The translations under genes were made by a program, and so were the position numbers. This document shows, piece by piece, positions 44,849 to 56,739 of a DNA stretch of 64,000 bases (position 1 is the first letter of the stretch; each line of letters begins with the position of its first letter). The notes under the pieces were generated by a model that ran no database searches, was not told the DNA's origin, and saw only the letters and a program-made list of their open reading frames with translations. The stretch comes from Streptomyces marispadix (GTDB lineage Bacteria; Actinomycetota; Actinomycetes; Streptomycetales; Streptomycetaceae): the NCBI RefSeq assembly GCF_022524345.1, contig NZ_JAKWJU010000002.1, positions 3,813,501 to 3,877,500 of the forward strand, in the 5' to 3' direction.

Positions 44849-44878
44849 CGCCGCCGGTGCCGTGGGGCACCGGCGGCG
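44849..44878. terminator. Hairpin terminator between VOC and mutY genes
   Basis: Perfect 13-bp arms CGCCGCCGGTGCC (44849-44861) and GGCACCGGCGGCG (44866-44878) with a 4-nt loop, 67 bases after the VOC stop. The convergent mutY gene ends at 45019, so it may serve both strands. Confidence 0.75.
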
Positions 44879-45018
44879 ACGTCCTGCGGAAGCGAGACCC
44901 GGGCCGACAACGGCTGACCCGGGCCGGACAACTGCGGACCCGGCCACGGGAGTTCGGGCCCGCTCAAGGAACGGCCAGAGCCCGCCGGGCAACGGCCGGG
45001 ACCGTCGCGAAACGGCGG

Positions 45019-45975
45019 TCAGCTCAGCGGCAGCCGGTAGACCCCGCCCGGAAGCGGCTCGACGAGTCCGTCGGCCACAAGCCCGTCGAGTGCCCGCGCC
45101 CGCTGCACGGAGTCGTTCCAGACCCGGTCGAGTGCGGCCTGCGGCACCGGCGTCACCGATTCACGCAGCACAGCCAGGAGCTTGCCGCGTACCTGACGGT
45201 CCGTACCGGCGTACGTCTGGGTGCGGCGCGGCGGATCGACATGCTCCGGCGCGCCCGCGAGCTGCCATGCGCACAGGTGCCTGACCGGGCACTGGGAGCA
45301 GGCAGGTGCGCGTGCGGTGCACACGAGCGCGCCGAGTTCCATGGTGGCCGCCGCCCAGCGGGCCGCCGTCGCCTCGTCCTCGGGGAGCAGGGCGCGGGCG
45401 AGCTTGCGCTCGGCGGCGGTGGTGGCGTTCGGCGGGTACTGCCGCCCGGTGACGGCGCGGGCGAAGACGCGGCGGACGTTGGTGTCCAGGACCGCGTGCC
45501 GCTGCCCGTAGGCGAAGGACGCCACGGCAGCCGCCGTGTACTCGCCGACGCCTGGCAGCGCCAGAAGCTGTGCGTGCTCACGCGGTACGTCGCCGCCGTG
45601 GCGTTCCGCTATGGCGGCGGCCGCTCCGTGCAGCCGGAGCGCCCGGCGGGGGTAGCCGAGGCGGCCCCAGGCGCGCACCGCCTCGCCGGGCGGCTCGGCG
45701 GCGAGGCCGGCGGGGCGCGGCCAGCGGCTGAGCCACTGCTCGTACACCGGCAGCACCCGGCTGACCGGCGTCTGCTGAAGCATGAACTCGCTGACCATGA
45801 CCCCCCAGGCACCCGCCTCTGGGCGGCGCCATGGAAGGTCTCGGGCGTTCGCGTCGAACCAGTCGACGACGGGGGCGTGCAAGGCGCGGGCGGTCTGCTC
45901 GACGGAGCCGGAGGTCTCTGCCGACTCGGGTCGGGGCTCGGGCTCGGGAGGCGCGGTCTCGGTGGTCGCAGTCAT
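45019..45975 (-). CDS. mutY: A/G-specific adenine glycosylase
   Basis: MutY removes adenine mispaired with 8-oxoguanine. In 318 residues are NARDLPWRRPEAGAWGVMVSEFMLQQT, the HhH motif LLALPGVGEYTAAAVASFAYG, VLDTNVRRVFAR with the catalytic Asp region, and the [4Fe-4S] ligands in CTARAPACSQCPVRHLC (C-x6-C-x2-C-x5-C). The C-terminal NUDIX-like domain is replaced by a short winged-helix-like stretch, as often in actinobacteria. The ATG at 45975 follows an open frame that extends upstream without homology. It faces disA-radA, another DNA-damage pair. Confidence 0.94.
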   Translation of the reverse strand: MTATTETAPPEPEPRPESAETSGSVEQTARALHAPVVDWFDANARDLPWRRPEAGAWGVMVSEFMLQQTPVSRVLPVYEQWLSRWPRPAGLAAEPPGEAVRAWGRLGYPRRALRLHGAAAAIAERHGGDVPREHAQLLALPGVGEYTAAAVASFAYGQRHAVLDTNVRRVFARAVTGRQYPPNATTAAERKLARALLPEDEATAARWAAATMELGALVCTARAPACSQCPVRHLCAWQLAGAPEHVDPPRRTQTYAGTDRQVRGKLLAVLRESVTPVPQAALDRVWNDSVQRARALDGLVADGLVEPLPGGVYRLPLS

Positions 45976-46384
45976 GGCAGGACCGATCCTGACATGTGGG
46001 CAGCCGCGCGAGAAACGCGACGCACAGGCGACGGGAGTGGTCCTCGGACTCTCTGCGAAAGTGCGCCGCTTCCTCTCCGCTTCCCCGGTGTGAGGGCCCG
46101 TCGCCTCGCGGATGCCGCGCGGTTGCGGGGGCGGCGTCTTGATCGCCTTACGGGCCCGGCGAGTTGGGGCCCGCGGGTCCGAACTGGGCGGCGGCAGCGG
46201 CCAGATGGCGGGTTCCGCATGCCGTGTGCGGACGGGACGGGGCATGTACGCGGGCCGATGAGCGGTGTGTGCGCAGGGATTTCGCGAATTCCATACGGCA
46301 GTTCCGCATGTTGGTCATAAAAGTTGCCGCATCGTGCGCCGGGTACCGGGCTGCGGTTCCCACGTCGTCTCGTAAGGTTTCCGC
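45976..46384. other. Intergenic region upstream of mutY and of the secreted protein gene
   Basis: About 400 bp between divergent genes. TAAGGT at 46373-46378 lies 7 bases before the GTG at 46385, suggesting a leaderless start for the plus-strand gene. A/T-richer DNA lies at 46290-46330 (TTGGTCATAAAAGTTG). No ORF or strong hairpin is seen in the rest. Confidence 0.45.
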
Positions 46385-47245
46385 GTGGGATCACTGCGTA
46401 ATCCGATCGGCCCCCTCCCTTCCTCCATCTACTGGCGCAGAAGGGCAGTTGCTCTTGCCGTCCTGGCGTTGCTGGTTCTGCTGACGGTCTGGGCCCTCGG
46501 CCTGGGCGGCGGAGACAGCCGCAACGAGGGCAAGGACGACGGCAAACCCCCCGTCAGCACCATCACCCCGGGCCCCACGGATTCCGGCCCGGCGATCACC
46601 GAACACCCGGGCGGACGCGATGAGTCCACGGAGGGCGGCTCGGGCGGCGAAGGCGAGGACGGCGGTTCCGGAGGCGGCACGGGCGGCGGCCAGTCCGGCG
46701 GTTCGGGCTGGCAGCCCGGCGGCAGCGGAGCGGCGGGTTCCACCGGGGGCGACAGCGCAGGCGGCGGTTCGGCCTCCGGGGGCGGCGGCTCCGGTGACAC
46801 GGGCGGTGCCGGGGGCTCCGCCGGTGGCGTGGCGGTGCCGGCGGGTTCCGAACTGCCCGGCTGCGGCGCGGGCGTCACGGTGTCTCTGCGCAGTGTCCAC
46901 AAGGAGTACGAGGCAGGCGACAAGCCGGAGTTCGAGCTGACCGCGAAGAACAAGCGAGGCACGGCATGCAAGCTCGATCTCGGCCGCACGGCGACGATCG
47001 TCACCATAAAGGACGACGCCGGCAAGAAGATCTGGGCCTCAGACGACTGCACACGCGATGAGAAGCCCGCGCTGTACCAGCTCCCCGCGAGCGGCACCAC
47101 AACCCACACCTTCACCTGGTACCGGGAGCCGAGCGCGCCCGACTGCGGTACGCCCGCGAAGGATTCGGCGGCGCCCGGTGACTACGAGATCGAGGTCGAC
47201 GTCAAGGGCCTCAAGAAGCTCGACGCCTCCTTCGAACTGAAATAG
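46385..47245 (+). CDS. Membrane-anchored secreted protein with Gly/Ser linker and beta-sandwich domain
   Basis: A 286-residue protein of unknown function. A single N-terminal anchor (RRRAVALAVLALLVLLTVWAL, about 18-38) is followed by ~105 residues of Gly/Ser/Asp/Thr linker and a C-terminal extracellular domain from about 150 (VAVPAGSELPGCGAGVTVSL to LKKLDASFELK). Cysteines in LPGCGAG, GTACKLD, SDDCTRD and PDCGTP give two likely disulphides. The domain looks like an immunoglobulin-type fold (inference). The start codon fits a leaderless transcript. Confidence 0.75.
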   Translation: MGSLRNPIGPLPSSIYWRRRAVALAVLALLVLLTVWALGLGGGDSRNEGKDDGKPPVSTITPGPTDSGPAITEHPGGRDESTEGGSGGEGEDGGSGGGTGGGQSGGSGWQPGGSGAAGSTGGDSAGGGSASGGGGSGDTGGAGGSAGGVAVPAGSELPGCGAGVTVSLRSVHKEYEAGDKPEFELTAKNKRGTACKLDLGRTATIVTIKDDAGKKIWASDDCTRDEKPALYQLPASGTTTHTFTWYREPSAPDCGTPAKDSAAPGDYEIEVDVKGLKKLDASFELK

Positions 47246-47383
47246 GGGGCGGGACCGGCGGGGCGCCTTCTCAAGTCTCCGTGCGCGTACGCGCGTTCGC
47301 CATGGTGTCCGTGTGCGTACTGGCGGTTTCCGTACCGGCGGGGCTGTCCGTGCGACCCGTACCAGACCTCCGTACGGCCCGTA

Positions 47384-48511
47384 CTAGACGTACCGCTCCA
47401 GGATGCTGGACTCCGCGAGACGGGAGAGGCCCTCTCGCACGGAGCGGGCGCGGGCCTCGCCGACGCCGTCGACGGTCTGGAGATCGTCGACGCTCGCAGC
47501 GAGCAGCTTCTGAAGGCCGCCGAAGTGCTCGACGAGCCGTTCGATGACCGTGCCCGGCAGCCTCGGCACCTTCGCAAGCAGCCGGTAACCGCGGGGCGAG
47601 ACGGCCGAGTCCAGCGTCTCAGGGGCGCCGCTGTAGCCCAACGCTCTTGCCACCGTGGGCAGTTCGAGCAGCTCGGAGTGGGTGAGACGGTCCAGCTCGC
47701 TGAGGGCCTCGCCGACCGAGCGGGAGCGGCGCCCGCTCGGCTCCGGAACGTAGTCCCTCGCCACCAGCTCACGCTCGGGCTCCACACCCGCGATCAACTC
47801 GTCGAGCTGGAGGGAGAGCAGACGCCCGTCCGTGCCCAACTCCACTACATACTCCGCGATCTCCGTGGCGATGCGGCGGACCATCTCCAGCCGCTGCGCC
47901 ACGGCGGAGACGTCGCGGACCGTCACCAAGTCCTCGATCTCCAGGGCGGAGAGGGTGCCGGCGACCTCGTCCAGCCGGAGCTTGTAGCGCTCCAGGGTGG
48001 CGAGGGCCTGGTTGGCGCGGGAGAGGATCGCCGCGGAGTCCTCCAGCACACGGCGCTGACCGTCGACGTAGAGCGCGATCAGCCGCATCGACTGGCTGAC
48101 CGAGACCACGGGATAGCCGGTCTGGATCGAGATGCGCTGTGCCGTGCGGTGCCGGGTGCCCGTCTCCTCCGTGGGAATCGAGGCGTCCGGCACCAACTGC
48201 ACGCCCGCTCTCACGATCTTGGTGACGTCGCGGTCGATGATCAGCGCGCCGTCCAGCTTGCACAGCTCGCGCAGCCGCGTCGCGGTGAAGTCGACGTCCA
48301 GGATGAAACCGCCGGTGCACAGCGGCTCCACGTTCTTGTCCATGCCGAGGAGGATCAGTCCGCCGGTGTTGCCCCGCAGGACCCGCTCCAGGCCGTCACG
48401 CAGGGCCGTACCGGGGGCCACCGCGCTCAGCGTGGCGCGCATCAGGCCCTCGGCACCGGATCCTCCCCCACCGGTCCTGCCGGGAGCTGCTGCCCGGTCA
48501 TTGGCTGCCAC
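47384..48511 (-). CDS. disA: DNA integrity scanning diadenylate cyclase
   Basis: DisA converts two ATP to c-di-AMP and scans DNA for branched structures. The 375-residue protein has the DAC domain with [10 protein letters not shown] (DGA motif) and [11 protein letters not shown] (RHR motif), the central helical linker, and the C-terminal HhH DNA-binding domain ([46 protein letters not shown]). GTG at 48511 with GAAGGAG upstream is used. It lies 70 bp downstream of radA on the same strand; RadA restrains DisA activity in other bacteria. Confidence 0.97.
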   Translation of the reverse strand: MAANDRAAAPGRTGGGGSGAEGLMRATLSAVAPGTALRDGLERVLRGNTGGLILLGMDKNVEPLCTGGFILDVDFTATRLRELCKLDGALIIDRDVTKIVRAGVQLVPDASIPTEETGTRHRTAQRISIQTGYPVVSVSQSMRLIALYVDGQRRVLEDSAAILSRANQALATLERYKLRLDEVAGTLSALEIEDLVTVRDVSAVAQRLEMVRRIATEIAEYVVELGTDGRLLSLQLDELIAGVEPERELVARDYVPEPSGRRSRSVGEALSELDRLTHSELLELPTVARALGYSGAPETLDSAVSPRGYRLLAKVPRLPGTVIERLVEHFGGLQKLLAASVDDLQTVDGVGEARARSVREGLSRLAESSILERYV

Positions 48512-48581
48512 GGCACTCCTTCGGTCGTTCGTGCGTACGGGCGGGACCGGGGCAAAGTCTACCGGCGGCGCGCGCCGCACC

Positions 48582-50003
48582 CTACTGCGCTGGCGCGGCG
48601 GCCCCCTGCTGAAGCCTGCCCGACGTCCGTGAACGCTTGGGCAGCACCGCCAGCGCCTCCCCGACGTCGGCGACCTCGCGCACCCGCATGCCTTCCGGGA
48701 CACGGCCCGGGTCCGACGGCACCAGCGCATGTGTGAAGCCCAGGCGGGCGGCCTCGGCCAGCCTGCGCTGCACGCCGGTGACGCGCCGCACCTCCCCGGC
48801 GAGGCCCACCTCTCCTATCGCCACGAGGTTCTTCGGGAGCGGGGTGTCGCTCGCCGCGCTCGCGAGCGCCAGCGCCACGGCGAGATCCGCGGCGGGCTCG
48901 GAGAGCTTCACGCCCCCGACCGTCGCGCTGTAGATGTCCTGCTTGCCGAGCGCGCTGATACGGCCGCGCTGCTCCAGCACCGCCAGCATCATCGAGACGC
49001 GGGACGTCTCCAGACCGGACGTCGTGCGCCTCGGCGAGGGGATCTGGCTGTCCACGGTCAGCGCCTGCACCTCGGCGACGAGCGGACGGCGGCCCTCCAG
49101 CGTGACCGTCAGACATGTACCGGGGACGGGCTCGGCGCGGCGGGTGAGGAACAGCCCCGACGGGTCGGCGAGCCCGGTGATGCCCTCGTCGTGCAGCTCG
49201 AAGCAGCCGACCTCGTCCGTCGTGCCGTACCTGTTCTTCACGCCGCGCACCAGCCGCAGCCGGGCGTGCCGGTCGCCTTCGAAGTGCAGCACCACGTCGA
49301 CGAGATGTTCCAGCAGCCTGGGCCCGGCGATCGAGCCGTCCTTGGTGACATGGCCGACCAGCAGCGTGGACATGCCCCGCTCCTTGGAGGCGCGGATGAG
49401 GGCGGCGGCCACCTCGCGCACCTGCGCCACTCCGCCCGCGGAGCCGTCGAGTTCGGGCGATGCCACCGTCTGCACCGAGTCCATGATCAGCAGACTCGGC
49501 TTCACCTCGTCCAGATGTGCCAGTACTGCCGAGAGGTCCGTCTCCGCCGCCAGATAGAGGTGGTCGCCGATGGCGCCGATGCGGTCGGCGCGCAGCCGCA
49601 CCTGGCCGGCGGACTCCTCGCCCGTGACGTACAGCGTGTGGTGGGCCTCGTCGGACGCCTTGGCCGCGACGTCCAGCAGCAGCGTCGACTTGCCCACGCC
49701 GGGCTCGCCCGCGACCAGGATCACCGCCCCGGGCACCAGGCCGCCGCCGAGCACACGGTCCAGCTCGGGAACGCCCGTACTGCGGGCGGCGACCTGAGTG
49801 CCGTCGACCTGGCCGATGGGCAGCGCGGACGCCGAGACCCGCCCGGGCGCGGTCGTACGCACGGCGGGCGCACCGCCCACCTCGTCGACGGTGCCCCACG
49901 CATGGCACTCGGGGCAGCGGCCGAGCCACTTGGCGGTCTGCCAGCCGCATTCCGAACAGCGGTACGCGGGGCGGTCCTTGGCGGATGTCTTACGAGCAGC
50001 CAT
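48582..50003 (-). CDS. radA: DNA repair protein RadA (Sms)
   Basis: A 473-residue RecA-like helicase involved in branch migration. It has the N-terminal zinc finger [18 protein letters not shown], Walker [14 protein letters not shown], Walker [10 protein letters not shown], the RadA signature [11 protein letters not shown], and a Lon-protease-like C-domain with [17 protein letters not shown]. The ATG at 50003 is the conserved start. It is the first gene of the radA-disA pair and divergent from the sigma-like fusion gene. Confidence 0.97.
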   Translation of the reverse strand: MAARKTSAKDRPAYRCSECGWQTAKWLGRCPECHAWGTVDEVGGAPAVRTTAPGRVSASALPIGQVDGTQVAARSTGVPELDRVLGGGLVPGAVILVAGEPGVGKSTLLLDVAAKASDEAHHTLYVTGEESAGQVRLRADRIGAIGDHLYLAAETDLSAVLAHLDEVKPSLLIMDSVQTVASPELDGSAGGVAQVREVAAALIRASKERGMSTLLVGHVTKDGSIAGPRLLEHLVDVVLHFEGDRHARLRLVRGVKNRYGTTDEVGCFELHDEGITGLADPSGLFLTRRAEPVPGTCLTVTLEGRRPLVAEVQALTVDSQIPSPRRTTSGLETSRVSMMLAVLEQRGRISALGKQDIYSATVGGVKLSEPAADLAVALALASAASDTPLPKNLVAIGEVGLAGEVRRVTGVQRRLAEAARLGFTHALVPSDPGRVPEGMRVREVADVGEALAVLPKRSRTSGRLQQGAAAPAQ

Positions 50004-50372
50004 GGACGTCACCGTAGACGCAGGCACCGACAACCAGGGCTGGAGCGGTGAGTTGCGGAAACGGGACCTGGCTCCGGGCCTGGCTCCGGGACCTGGCTCC
50101 GGGGCCTGGATCTGGGGACGCCGGAAGCGCATCTGCGCCCTGCCCTGAACCGGCGTACGGGCCTCCGGGCAGGCGTCGCGCGACCGCGAACTCCCGCCCG
50201 GGACAAGGGAGACCGCCGTCAACACCCGGACCGCTCCGGTCACTCACGGGTGAGCGCGGGCCCGGCCGCACGAGGCGCCTCCCGACACCTTTCGTGGGAG
50301 ATGGTCACCCGTAAGGATTAAACCTGGGCAACTCGGTCCTCAGCCGTAGCCCCGCGCGCCTACCGTCTCCGG
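50004..50372. other. Divergent intergenic region with short direct repeats
   Basis: Between radA and the plus-strand fusion gene. A 12-13-bp repeat of the type CCTGGCTCCGGG occurs about four times at 50065-50110. TACCGT at 50361-50366 lies 7 bases before the GTG at 50373 and may be a leaderless -10. GGATTAAACC at 50316 is an A/T-rich patch. No coding sequence is evident. Confidence 0.45.
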
Positions 50373-52400
50373 GTGATGAGCAGCAGGCGCGACCACCCCA
50401 CGCACACCACCGGCGCACACCGTGCGCACTCGGTGCGGCGGCCGAAGCAGCACCAGCGTTCCGGTCCGCCCGATGTCCTCGGCAGAGCCGGAGCCTTCCC
50501 GGAGGGTGTGGCCAACGGCAGGGCACACGCGGCGGCTTCGGCCGTCGCCGACTCCGCGGCGCGCGCCTCCGACTCCGCGGCGCGCGCCTCCGACTCCGCG
50601 GCGCGCGCCTCCGACTCCGCGGCGCGCGCCTCCGACCCCGCGGCGCGCGCCTCCGGCACCGCGTCCGGCGCCGCCTCCTCTGCCGCTTCCACGGCCGGTC
50701 CGGGCTCGCGCACGGCAGTGCGTACGGGCCGGTCGCCCGCGGACAAGGAGAAGGCGGGGGGCCGAAGTCGCGGTGGTGAGGCCCCGGTTGAGGCGTCCGG
50801 CGACGGCTCGGCCGCGGGCGCCGCGTCCGCGGCTGAGCCCGGCGCGCCCGCCGCCGACCCGCCCGAGTCCTGCACGGTGCGCTACGAGCCCTATCTGGAC
50901 GGCCTGTTCACCTACTGCCTCTCGGTGATGTGCGAGCACGACGCCGCCATCAGCGCCGTCGCCGAAGCGCTCGTCATCGCCGAGCGGCAGCACGACCGCG
51001 ACCGCGCCCCCGCACGCTCCGCCCTGCACCGGCCCTGGCTGTACGCGCTCGCCCGCTGGGTCTGCCTGCGCCGTCTCGCCGAGCAGAGCCGCCGCGACGG
51101 CAAGCGCGGCACCGTACCCGCGACCGCTCCCCATCTCACGGAGGCCGCACGTACGCAGCGGCGCCGCGACCTCGCCGCCCTCGCCTGGCCGGAGGCCGCG
51201 GGCACCACGCCGGAGCAGCGCGAGTCGCTGGAGCTGGCCGTACGCCACGGCCTGCCGGCGCACGAGGTCGCCGCCGTGCTGTCGATGAGCGCCGAGGCCG
51301 CGAGCGTGCTGCTGTCGCAGGCCGCGTGCGAGGTCGAGCGCACCCGCGCCGCGCTCGCCGTCGTCAAGTCCGGTGGCTGCCGGGTGGTTTCGGGGCTCGC
51401 GGGGGAGGACCAGCTTCTGCTCGGCCCGGCCTTCCGGCGCGAACTCGTCAAGCACGTGGACGAGTGCTCGCACTGCCGCCGCGCCGCCGAGCGCGCCATG
51501 TCGGGAGTCGCCTGGCCGGGCACGGCACCGGCGGGCACGGCGGTGCTCACCGTGCTGGAGGCTCCGCGTCCGGCGGTGGAGGCGGCCGTGCTGGCGGTAC
51601 GGCGTGCGCGCTGTCGGCACATGCCGCGCTTCGACAAGACCGGCTTCCCGGTGGAGATCAAGGACCGTGGCGCCCGCCGCGAGAGGCTGCGCAGCAGGGC
51701 CGTGACCACCACCGTGGTGGCCACCGTCGTAGCCGCTCCCGTGCTCGCGCTGTGGGCCGCCTACCGTGGCGCTCCGCTCACCGGCGAGCCTGGGGGTTCG
51801 TCCGTCTCGGCCGGTCAGGACGAGGAATCGTCCCTGCGCGGGCAGCCGTTCGAGAACGCCGCGCAGGGCCGGGCGCGTGCGCACGACGGCCACCGTCATC
51901 AGAGCAAGGACGCCGACTCCCGTAAGAAGCACGGCAGTCCGGGCCGCCACGGCAAGCGCGGCACGGCGGAGGACGGCGGCGCGAAGAGCGCGGGCCGCCT
52001 CACCGTCGACGCGCAGCCCTCGGGGGGCGCCACCCTCATCAGGCTTACGGCGAGCGGCGGTTCGCCGGTGCGCTGGTCGATGTCGGGTGACGCGTCCTGG
52101 CTGGTGTTCAGCCGTATGAGCGGCGTGCTGCGTCCTGGCGAGAGCACGACGGTGAGGGTGGCCGTGCTGCACAGCCGTGAGCCCGCGGGGTCCTGGTCGG
52201 CGCATGTACGGGTCGCGCCGTCCGGCGCGGTCGTCACCATCCAGGGGCGCGGCAAGGGCTCCACGACTCCGACGCCGCCTCCGTCCCACGATCCGGAGCC
52301 CTCCCCGTCGGACGAGCCCAGCAGCCCTCCGCCGTCCGATCCTTCGACGCCGCCGCCGTCGGATCCGCCGCCGTCCGGCGGGAGTTCGTCTCCGCGCTGA
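50373..52400 (+). CDS. Sigma-factor-like / zinc-finger / transmembrane / BACON fusion protein
   Basis: A 675-residue protein. After a low-complexity start with five DSAARAS heptads comes a helical domain (167-330) that looks like a degenerate ECF sigma factor: a region 2-like part (YLDGLFTYCLSVMCEHD, HRPWLYALARWVCLRRLAE) and a region 4-like HTH (LELAVRHGLPAHEVAAVLSMSAEAASVLLSQAACEVERTR). Next is a zinc-type anti-sigma motif, HVDECSHC (H361, C365, C368), one membrane helix (443-463), a charged linker, a BACON-like beta domain (about 540-630, WSMSGDASWLVFSRMSGVLRPGESTTVRVAV) and a Pro/Ser-rich end. Topology would place BACON outside and the sigma-like part inside. Role unknown. Confidence 0.75.
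   Translation: MMSSRRDHPTHTTGAHRAHSVRRPKQHQRSGPPDVLGRAGAFPEGVANGRAHAAASAVADSAARASDSAARASDSAARASDSAARASDPAARASGTASGAASSAASTAGPGSRTAVRTGRSPADKEKAGGRSRGGEAPVEASGDGSAAGAASAAEPGAPAADPPESCTVRYEPYLDGLFTYCLSVMCEHDAAISAVAEALVIAERQHDRDRAPARSALHRPWLYALARWVCLRRLAEQSRRDGKRGTVPATAPHLTEAARTQRRRDLAALAWPEAAGTTPEQRESLELAVRHGLPAHEVAAVLSMSAEAASVLLSQAACEVERTRAALAVVKSGGCRVVSGLAGEDQLLLGPAFRRELVKHVDECSHCRRAAERAMSGVAWPGTAPAGTAVLTVLEAPRPAVEAAVLAVRRARCRHMPRFDKTGFPVEIKDRGARRERLRSRAVTTTVVATVVAAPVLALWAAYRGAPLTGEPGGSSVSAGQDEESSLRGQPFENAAQGRARAHDGHRHQSKDADSRKKHGSPGRHGKRGTAEDGGAKSAGRLTVDAQPSGGATLIRLTASGGSPVRWSMSGDASWLVFSRMSGVLRPGESTTVRVAVLHSREPAGSWSAHVRVAPSGAVVTIQGRGKGSTTPTPPPSHDPEPSPSDEPSSPPPSDPSTPPPSDPPPSGGSSSPR
50550..50654. 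repeat. 21-bp in-frame tandem repeat, five units
   Basis: Units at 50550, 50571, 50592 and 50613 are identical (GACTCCGCGGCGCGCGCCTCC); the fifth at 50634 differs by one base. Each encodes DSAARAS in the N-terminal spacer of the fusion protein. The heptad period and Ala content would allow a helical spacer; copy number is likely to vary between strains. Confidence 0.95.
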
Positions 52401-52545
52401 GCGTCACGGGGTGGGAGTCACGGGCCGGGAGTCACGCGGTCGGGCGGACGGCGGCGGCACTGTCCGGGCCGCTCGCCGCCCGCCCCGTTCCGGATTTCCG
52501 TTCCCTGTTCCCCGCCCGATTCGTCTACGACCGCCGCCGAGTCGG

Positions 52546-54555
<2,010 letters not shown>

Positions 54556-54891
54556 GGCGTGCCGGGCCGGGGCCGGGCCGTCGCGCGAGACCCCGCCGGG
54601 CCCTCTCCGCACTGCGGCTCCGTGCCCGGAACGTCTCCGCACCGCGGGCTCTCCGTTCGGCAGTCCGCAGAGCGGCGTTCCGTGCAGCGGCAGCGCGCCG
54701 ACCAGCGCCGGATTCCGGTCCCGGCCGCCGTGAGATCGCTCACGGCGGCCGCGTACTCACAAGCGCGGCCGTGACCCTGCCGTTCCGCCGCTACGGCGTC
54801 GTGACCAGCGGGACGGCCCGCTTGCGTACCGCCGCTGTGCCGCCTTCCGCGCCCCGGAGGACCGCCCGCGGGGAGCCTTAGGCTGTCTGCT
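54556..54891. other. Intergenic region after ppx/gppA, with terminator
   Basis: 336 bp without a credible ORF. It contains the hairpin at 54723-54750 and the promoter region of the isomerase-like gene; nothing else is recognised. Confidence 0.5.
54723..54750 (+). terminator. Perfect 12-bp hairpin terminator
   Basis: GGCCGCCGTGAG (54723-54734) pairs exactly with CTCACGGCGGCC (54739-54750) around an ATCG loop. It lies 168 bases after the Ppx/GppA stop and 141 before the next start. Confidence 0.75.
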
Positions 54892-55737
54892 GTGGTTCAA
54901 CCTGCTGCGCACGTCCCCGATGTGAAGGTCGCGCTGTCCACGGCCTCCGTCTATCCGGAGTCGACGGCGACGGCCTTCGAGATCGCTGCGCGCCTCGGCT
55001 ACGACGGCGTCGAGGTCATGGTGTGGACGGACCCGGTCAGCCAGGACATCGAGGCGCTGCGCCGCCTCTCCGACTTCCACGGCGTGCCCGTGCTCGCGGT
55101 GCACGCGCCCTGTCTGCTGATCACGCAGCGCGTGTGGTCCACGGACCCCTGGGTGAAGCTCCAGCGGGCGCGTCAGGCCGCCGAGCGCCTCGGTGCGTCG
55201 ACGGTCGTGGTGCACCCGCCCTTCCGCTGGCAGCGCAACTACGCGAGGGACTTCGTACGCGGCGTGTGGCGGATGGCCGACGAGACGGACGTGCGCTTCG
55301 CCGTGGAGAACATGTTCCCGTGGCGCTACCGGGACCGGGAGATGCTGGCGTACGCCCCCGACTGGGACCCCACGCAGGACGACTACCGGCACTTCACGAT
55401 CGACCTCTCGCACACGGCGACCTCGCGCACGGACACTCTCGCCATGGTGGACCGCATGGGCGACCGGCTCGGGCACGTGCACATCGCCGACGGCAACGGC
55501 TCGAACAAGGACGAGCACCTGGTCCCCGGGCGCGGCACACAGCCCTGCGCGGAGCTGCTGGAGCGGCTGGGCCGCAACGGCTTCGACGGCCACGTGGTGG
55601 TCGAGGTCAACACCCGCCGGGCGATGTCCGCCGCCGAGCGCGAGACCGACCTCGCCGAGGCCCTCGCCTACACGCGGCTGAATCTCGGGTCGGCGGCGAT
55701 GGGGGGAGCGTCCGCCTCCCCGCAGGGGCAGCGGTGA
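54892..55737 (+). CDS. Sugar phosphate isomerase/epimerase family protein (TIM barrel)
   Basis: A 281-residue xylose-isomerase-like TIM barrel (AP endonuclease family 2 fold). [35 protein letters not shown] opens the barrel. Metal-site candidates are E in [11 protein letters not shown] in [11 protein letters not shown] in [11 protein letters not shown] and E in [12 protein letters not shown] start fits the family. Its stop overlaps the TetR start (GTGA). Substrate unknown; the combination with a coupled TetR gene suggests a regulated catabolic or detoxifying step. Confidence 0.85.
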   Translation: MVQPAAHVPDVKVALSTASVYPESTATAFEIAARLGYDGVEVMVWTDPVSQDIEALRRLSDFHGVPVLAVHAPCLLITQRVWSTDPWVKLQRARQAAERLGASTVVVHPPFRWQRNYARDFVRGVWRMADETDVRFAVENMFPWRYRDREMLAYAPDWDPTQDDYRHFTIDLSHTATSRTDTLAMVDRMGDRLGHVHIADGNGSNKDEHLVPGRGTQPCAELLERLGRNGFDGHVVVEVNTRRAMSAAERETDLAEALAYTRLNLGSAAMGGASASPQGQR

Positions 55738-56351
55738 GCCACGGACGCCCGGTGCGCAGACGGGGCCGCCCGGCGTCCGCGGAGAGGAACGCGGGAGAGC
55801 CGGCGACGCGGGACCGCATCCTCGGCTCGGCACGCACGGAGTTCGCGGAACGCGGCTACGACAAGGCGTCGATCCGCGCCATCGCACGAGGCGCGGGCGT
55901 GGACTCGGCCCTCGTACACCACTACTTCGGCACCAAGGAGCAGGTCTTCGCCGCCGCCGTACAGGGGGCCTTCGCACCGGCCATGGGCATTCCCGACCTG
56001 CTGCTGTCGGGGGACCGCGAGGAGTGGGGCGAGAGGCTCGTCGGCTACATCTTCAAGATCTGGGAGGACGCGGTCACCCGCGATCCACTGCTGGCGATCA
56101 TGCGCTCGGCCGTCAGCAACGAGACGGCCGCCGCCATCTTCCGCGGGCTGATCTCGCGGAATCTGCTGGAGCGGGTCTCCGCCGGGCTGGACAGGCCGGA
56201 CGCGGCACTGCGCGTGGAGCTGGCGCTGGCGCAGCTCGTGGGCACGGCGATGCTGCGTTACGTGATCAAGGTGGAGCCGATCGCCTCGGCACCGGCCGAG
56301 GAGCTGATTCCCCGGCTGGCGCCCGTGGTGCAGCGGCATCTGACCGGCTGA
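55734..56351 (+). CDS. TetR-family transcriptional regulator
   Basis: A 205-residue regulator, translationally coupled to the isomerase-like gene. The HTH is [51 protein letters not shown]. The C-terminal domain (TetR_C) contains [19 protein letters not shown] and [19 protein letters not shown], similar to the PsrA/AcrR-like class. A basic Arg/Pro-rich stretch precedes the HTH. Targets are unknown. Confidence 0.92.
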   Translation: MSHGRPVRRRGRPASAERNAGEPATRDRILGSARTEFAERGYDKASIRAIARGAGVDSALVHHYFGTKEQVFAAAVQGAFAPAMGIPDLLLSGDREEWGERLVGYIFKIWEDAVTRDPLLAIMRSAVSNETAAAIFRGLISRNLLERVSAGLDRPDAALRVELALAQLVGTAMLRYVIKVEPIASAPAEELIPRLAPVVQRHLTG

Positions 56352-56739
56352 CCGGCTGAGCGTCTGAGCGCCTGAGCGCCTGAGCGGCTCGAACCGGCCG
56401 AGCGGCTGGGAGCGGCTGAGTCCCGTCCTGGCCCGCCGCCCTGTCCTGCCTCGTCCCGTGCCGCCGCCTGTCTGGACTGGCTCGGCCGGTCCCGTCGTCA
56501 CGGCAGCACGCCGACCGGCGCCCGTCACGCCCGTACGCTCCCCACGAGAAGGCCCCGCGAGAGGTCTCACCATGTGATCCCGTGGTCCGGATCCCGGTCG
56601 TGAGGCGTACCCTCGGGGGCTACCCGATGTGCGAGCCGCCCACGGGCCGACGTGCCGCAGGCCCGGCTCCGGGCAGCACCGCACCGGACCGATCCCGCGC
56701 GCCGTCGCCAGGCGTACGCACCGTACGAGGAGTGCCACC
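56352..56739. other. Intergenic region before ilvD, with short CTGAGCGN repeats
   Basis: 388 bp. Four 8-bp CTGAGCGN units lie at 56356-56387, followed by related GCGGCTG words to about 56420. The rest should contain the ilvD promoter and leader; TACCCT at 56608-56613 is a possible -10. No leader peptide rich in branched-chain codons was recognised. GAGGAG precedes the ilvD ATG. Confidence 0.5.
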
